NCBI GenBank assembly: GCA_031257595.1
Contig: JAIROH010000049.1
Span: 1-6,198 of the forward strand
Source: Treponema sp.
GTDB taxonomy: Bacteria > Spirochaetota > Spirochaetia > Treponematales > Breznakiellaceae
DNA: 6,198 nt
Reading direction: 5' to 3'
Below are positions 3,801 through 6,198 of this stretch, one piece after another. Numbering within the stretch: position 1 is the first letter of the stretch; the number at the start of each line of letters is the position of its first letter. The position numbers were made by a program, and so were the translations under genes. The notes below the pieces were generated by a model. It saw only the letters and a list, made by a program, of their open reading frames with translations, searched no databases and had not been told where the DNA came from.

Positions 3801-6198
3801 ATGAAATATTTGGATCTGCCGGTTTACCAGCATAAAGACCTTATTCTTTCCGCCGTTGAGGGAAACCAGGCTGTGGTTGTGGAAAGCCCCACCGGATCCG
3901 GAAAAACAACCCAGCTTCCGGTGATACTTGAGGACGCGGGCTACGGGAAAAACGGGATTATCGGGGTAACCCAGCCCCGCCGGATCGCCGCCATGTCCGT
4001 TTCGGACTTTATCGCCCGGCAGCTTGGGTTTAAGGAACCCGGCGAATCCGGCTGTCCTGTGGGTTACAAGATGCGTTTTGAGGACAGGACAAATCCCGAT
4101 ACAAAAATCAAAATTATGACCGACGGAATCCTCCTCCAGGAAATGAAGCTTGATCCCTGGCTTTCAAAATACGGAGTGATGGTGATTGACGAAGCCCACG
4201 AAAGAAGTCTTAACATAGACTTTATTCTGGGCCTGCTCAAACGTGTACTTGAGGAACGGAAGGAATTCAAGGTAGTGGTTTCTTCCGCCACGATAAACGC
4301 CGAAGTTTTTTCCGAATACTTTGGGGAATGTCCCGTTGTGAAAATAGACGCCCAAAACTATCCGGTAACCCTGATCTACGACCCGCCCCTTTTGACAGCG
4401 GACGCCGCGCCGCGGGGCCGGAGCGGCGAAGGCCGCGGCCGCGGAGAAAACCGGCCGGGTGAGGTTTTGGGAAACCTTGCCGAAGAGGCCCTGCTCGTTA
4501 AAATCGAAACCATCGTCGAAAGGATCGTAAGCGAAAACCGGCCGGGAGACATTCTGATCTTTCTTCCCGGCGAGAAAATGATCAAGGAGTGCATGAGCCG
4601 CCTTGTTTTTTCTCCGCTCGGGAACTTTCTTCATATCCTTCCCCTGTACGGAAGACTTGGCAGGGAAGAACAGGAACGGGTATTTGACCCGGCCCTTCCG
4701 GGCAAAATAAAGGTTGTCATTTCCACCAACATAGCGGAAACTTCGGTTACGATAGACGGGATAACGTCGGTGATCGATTCGGGCCTTTCAAAACTCAACT
4801 ACTACAATCCCCGTACCTATACTTCAAGCCTTGTGGAATCTCCGGTATCGCGGGCTTCGGCCAACCAGCGCAAGGGCCGCGCGGGCCGTACCAGACCGGG
4901 AACCTGCTACCGCCTTTATACCCGCAGGGATTTTGAAAACAGGCCTCTTTTTACTACCGAAGAAATCTACCGCACGGATCTTTCCGAGGTAGTGCTCCGC
5001 ATGGCCGACCTTGGAATAACCGACTATCAGGAATTCGACTTTATTTCGCCGCCGGACCGGGAAGGCATCGCGGCGGCCATTGAAACCCTCAATCTGCTTG
5101 ACGCGCTGGAGCGGGACTTGAGCCTTTCAAAAGTGGGAAAGATGATGACCGAATTTCCCCTCGCGCCCCGCCAGTCCCGGATTATCGTGGAGGCCATTCT
5201 CCGTTATCCCCAGGTGGTTGAAGAAACGATTATCGCCGCCGCGTTCCTTTCTACCCAAAGTCCCTACGTGCTTCCGCCGGGAGAAGAACTTGACGCGAGA
5301 AAAGCCCACCACGGTTTTCGGGATCCCCAGGGAGATTTTGTTTCATACCTCAAACTGTACCGCGCCTGGACCGCCGCGGAAAACAAGGCGAAGTTCTGCG
5401 AAAAAAATTACCTTGACGAACGGGCCATGGCCGAAATCGCCAACGTGGTGGTTCAGCTTGAAGAAATTGTTTCCGCGATGAAAATTCCCGTGCTTTCAGG
5501 CGGAAGCATTGACGATTACCTTTGCTGTGTCGGCCGGGGCCTTATTCAATTTGTCTGCGCGAGGGAAGACGGGGCAAGATTCGGAAGGACTTCCGGAAGA
5601 GCCGGAAGTTCCGGAAGAGCCTCGAGGGAAGTATACCAGAGCCTGACCGCGGACCGGATCATGATCCACCCCGGATCGGTGATGTTCAGCCGTAACCGTG
5701 AACAGGGAGGAGATGGGCCGCGCTATATTGTGGCCGGTGAAATCGTCCGTACGACCCGTATGTACGCCATGTCGGTCAGCCCCCTGTCCCTTGAAATCCT
5801 GGAAAAAATAAGCCCCATACTTTTGGCGGAATTCGGAGGAAAACAGGCGGACAGAGACCGGGGCGGGGAAAAAGTTTCGGGAAAAACAAGGCGCTCCGGC
5901 CGGGACTTTACCAACGCGATTCGTATCGGCGGCGAAATTTTCCCGATAGAAACGATCAAGGGCAAAAAACACGTGTCCCTGGCCTGGGAAAAACTCAAGT
6001 CCGTCAAGGAAGCGCCCGAAGGAAAAAGTCCCGATGCCGAACGTTACAGGGGAATGAGGGGAACCATTGTTCTCGACGGCAAATACACCCTGCTTGCCGG
6101 CGAAAAACTTTCCCTGATTATGACGCTGCTGCCGGACCTTGAACCGGAAGGCGCGCTGGACCTGGACTGGCCCCGGAAAGAAAATTTCAGCTCGGGCG
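3801..6198 (+). CDS. hrpA: DEAH-box ATP-dependent RNA helicase, HrpA family, 3' end outside window
   Basis: 799 residues are visible with no stop by the window edge. All SF2 DEAH motifs are intact: I, SPTGSGKTTQLP (29-40); Ia, TQPRR (57-61); II, DEAH (130-133); III, SAT (162-164); IV, ILIFLPGE (251-258); V, STNIAETSVTIDG (308-320); VI, QRKGRAGR (356-363). Then come the winged-helix/ratchet region (about 380-560) and an OB-like C-terminal part. It should be a cytoplasmic helicase that uses ATP to unwind or remodel RNA or RNA-protein complexes; bacterial HrpA proteins are linked to mRNA processing and rescue of stalled ribosomes. It is shorter than the ~1300-residue enterobacterial HrpA unless much lies beyond the window. 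Three Arg/Gly-rich charged stretches interrupt it (204-221, 592-608, 680-701). The start at 3801 puts LPVYQ, the usual family N-terminus, at residue 6. The upstream ATG at 3791 is out of frame. HrpB is the alternative name; motif order does not separate them fully. Confidence 0.93.
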   Translation, partial: MKYLDLPVYQHKDLILSAVEGNQAVVVESPTGSGKTTQLPVILEDAGYGKNGIIGVTQPRRIAAMSVSDFIARQLGFKEPGESGCPVGYKMRFEDRTNPDTKIKIMTDGILLQEMKLDPWLSKYGVMVIDEAHERSLNIDFILGLLKRVLEERKEFKVVVSSATINAEVFSEYFGECPVVKIDAQNYPVTLIYDPPLLTADAAPRGRSGEGRGRGENRPGEVLGNLAEEALLVKIETIVERIVSENRPGDILIFLPGEKMIKECMSRLVFSPLGNFLHILPLYGRLGREEQERVFDPALPGKIKVVISTNIAETSVTIDGITSVIDSGLSKLNYYNPRTYTSSLVESPVSRASANQRKGRAGRTRPGTCYRLYTRRDFENRPLFTTEEIYRTDLSEVVLRMADLGITDYQEFDFISPPDREGIAAAIETLNLLDALERDLSLSKVGKMMTEFPLAPRQSRIIVEAILRYPQVVEETIIAAAFLSTQSPYVLPPGEELDARKAHHGFRDPQGDFVSYLKLYRAWTAAENKAKFCEKNYLDERAMAEIANVVVQLEEIVSAMKIPVLSGGSIDDYLCCVGRGLIQFVCAREDGARFGRTSGRAGSSGRASREVYQSLTADRIMIHPGSVMFSRNREQGGDGPRYIVAGEIVRTTRMYAMSVSPLSLEILEKISPILLAEFGGKQADRDRGGEKVSGKTRRSGRDFTNAIRIGGEIFPIETIKGKKHVSLAWEKLKSVKEAPEGKSPDAERYRGMRGTIVLDGKYTLLAGEKLSLIMTLLPDLEPEGALDLDWPRKENFSSG
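5591..5621 (+). repeat. Short direct repeat in the helicase gene
   Basis: The 13-base sequence TTCCGGAAGAGCC occurs at 5591-5603 and 5609-5621, an 18-base period that preserves the frame. It encodes a Ser-Gly-Arg-Ala repeat (residues about 597-608). This looks like slippage-driven expansion of a flexible, basic surface loop. Confidence 0.7.

Overview
The window looks like a bacterial chromosome of moderate to slightly high GC. The mix of genes suggests a spirochaete, possibly a Treponema of the termite-gut type: a long TPR regulator-like protein, a DEAH helicase, a tRNA without an encoded CCA, and a small coiled-coil/nuclease-fold protein. This assignment is inference from gene style, not from a marker gene.

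Layout. Positions 1-2193 (+) hold the 3' part of a large ATPase/TPR protein whose beginning lies upstream of the window. Positions 2194-2661 hold no protein gene but are rich in structure. A 273-base quasi-palindrome (2218-2490) folds on paper into one long rod-like RNA, most consistently on the + strand. It is followed by a cluster of small hairpins (2496-2564) and an 18-base inverted copy of the 3' half of the adjacent tRNA (2616-2633). An elongator tRNA-Met (2662-2734, minus) follows, with a long hairpin-rich leader and a probable promoter near 2820-2856. Positions 2934-3563 (+) encode a 209-residue protein with an N-terminal coiled coil and a PD-(D/E)XK nuclease-like core. Positions 3564-3800 hold a small REP-like dyad and, on the minus strand, the last ~43 codons of a fumarate-reductase-type flavoprotein, a clear gene remnant. 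From 3801 to the right edge (+) runs a DEAH-box RNA helicase of the HrpA family, cut by the end of the window.

How the pieces relate. The protein genes do not look like one pathway. The stretch 2194-3800 reads as an accessory or rearranged segment between two larger genes: a structured RNA candidate, an inverted tRNA fragment, a lineage-type nuclease-like gene and a truncated metabolic gene all lie within 1.6 kb around a tRNA. The rod-like RNA candidate and the tRNA would be transcribed toward each other. The strongest candidate for something undescribed is the 273-base rod, which I could not match to any RNA family I know.
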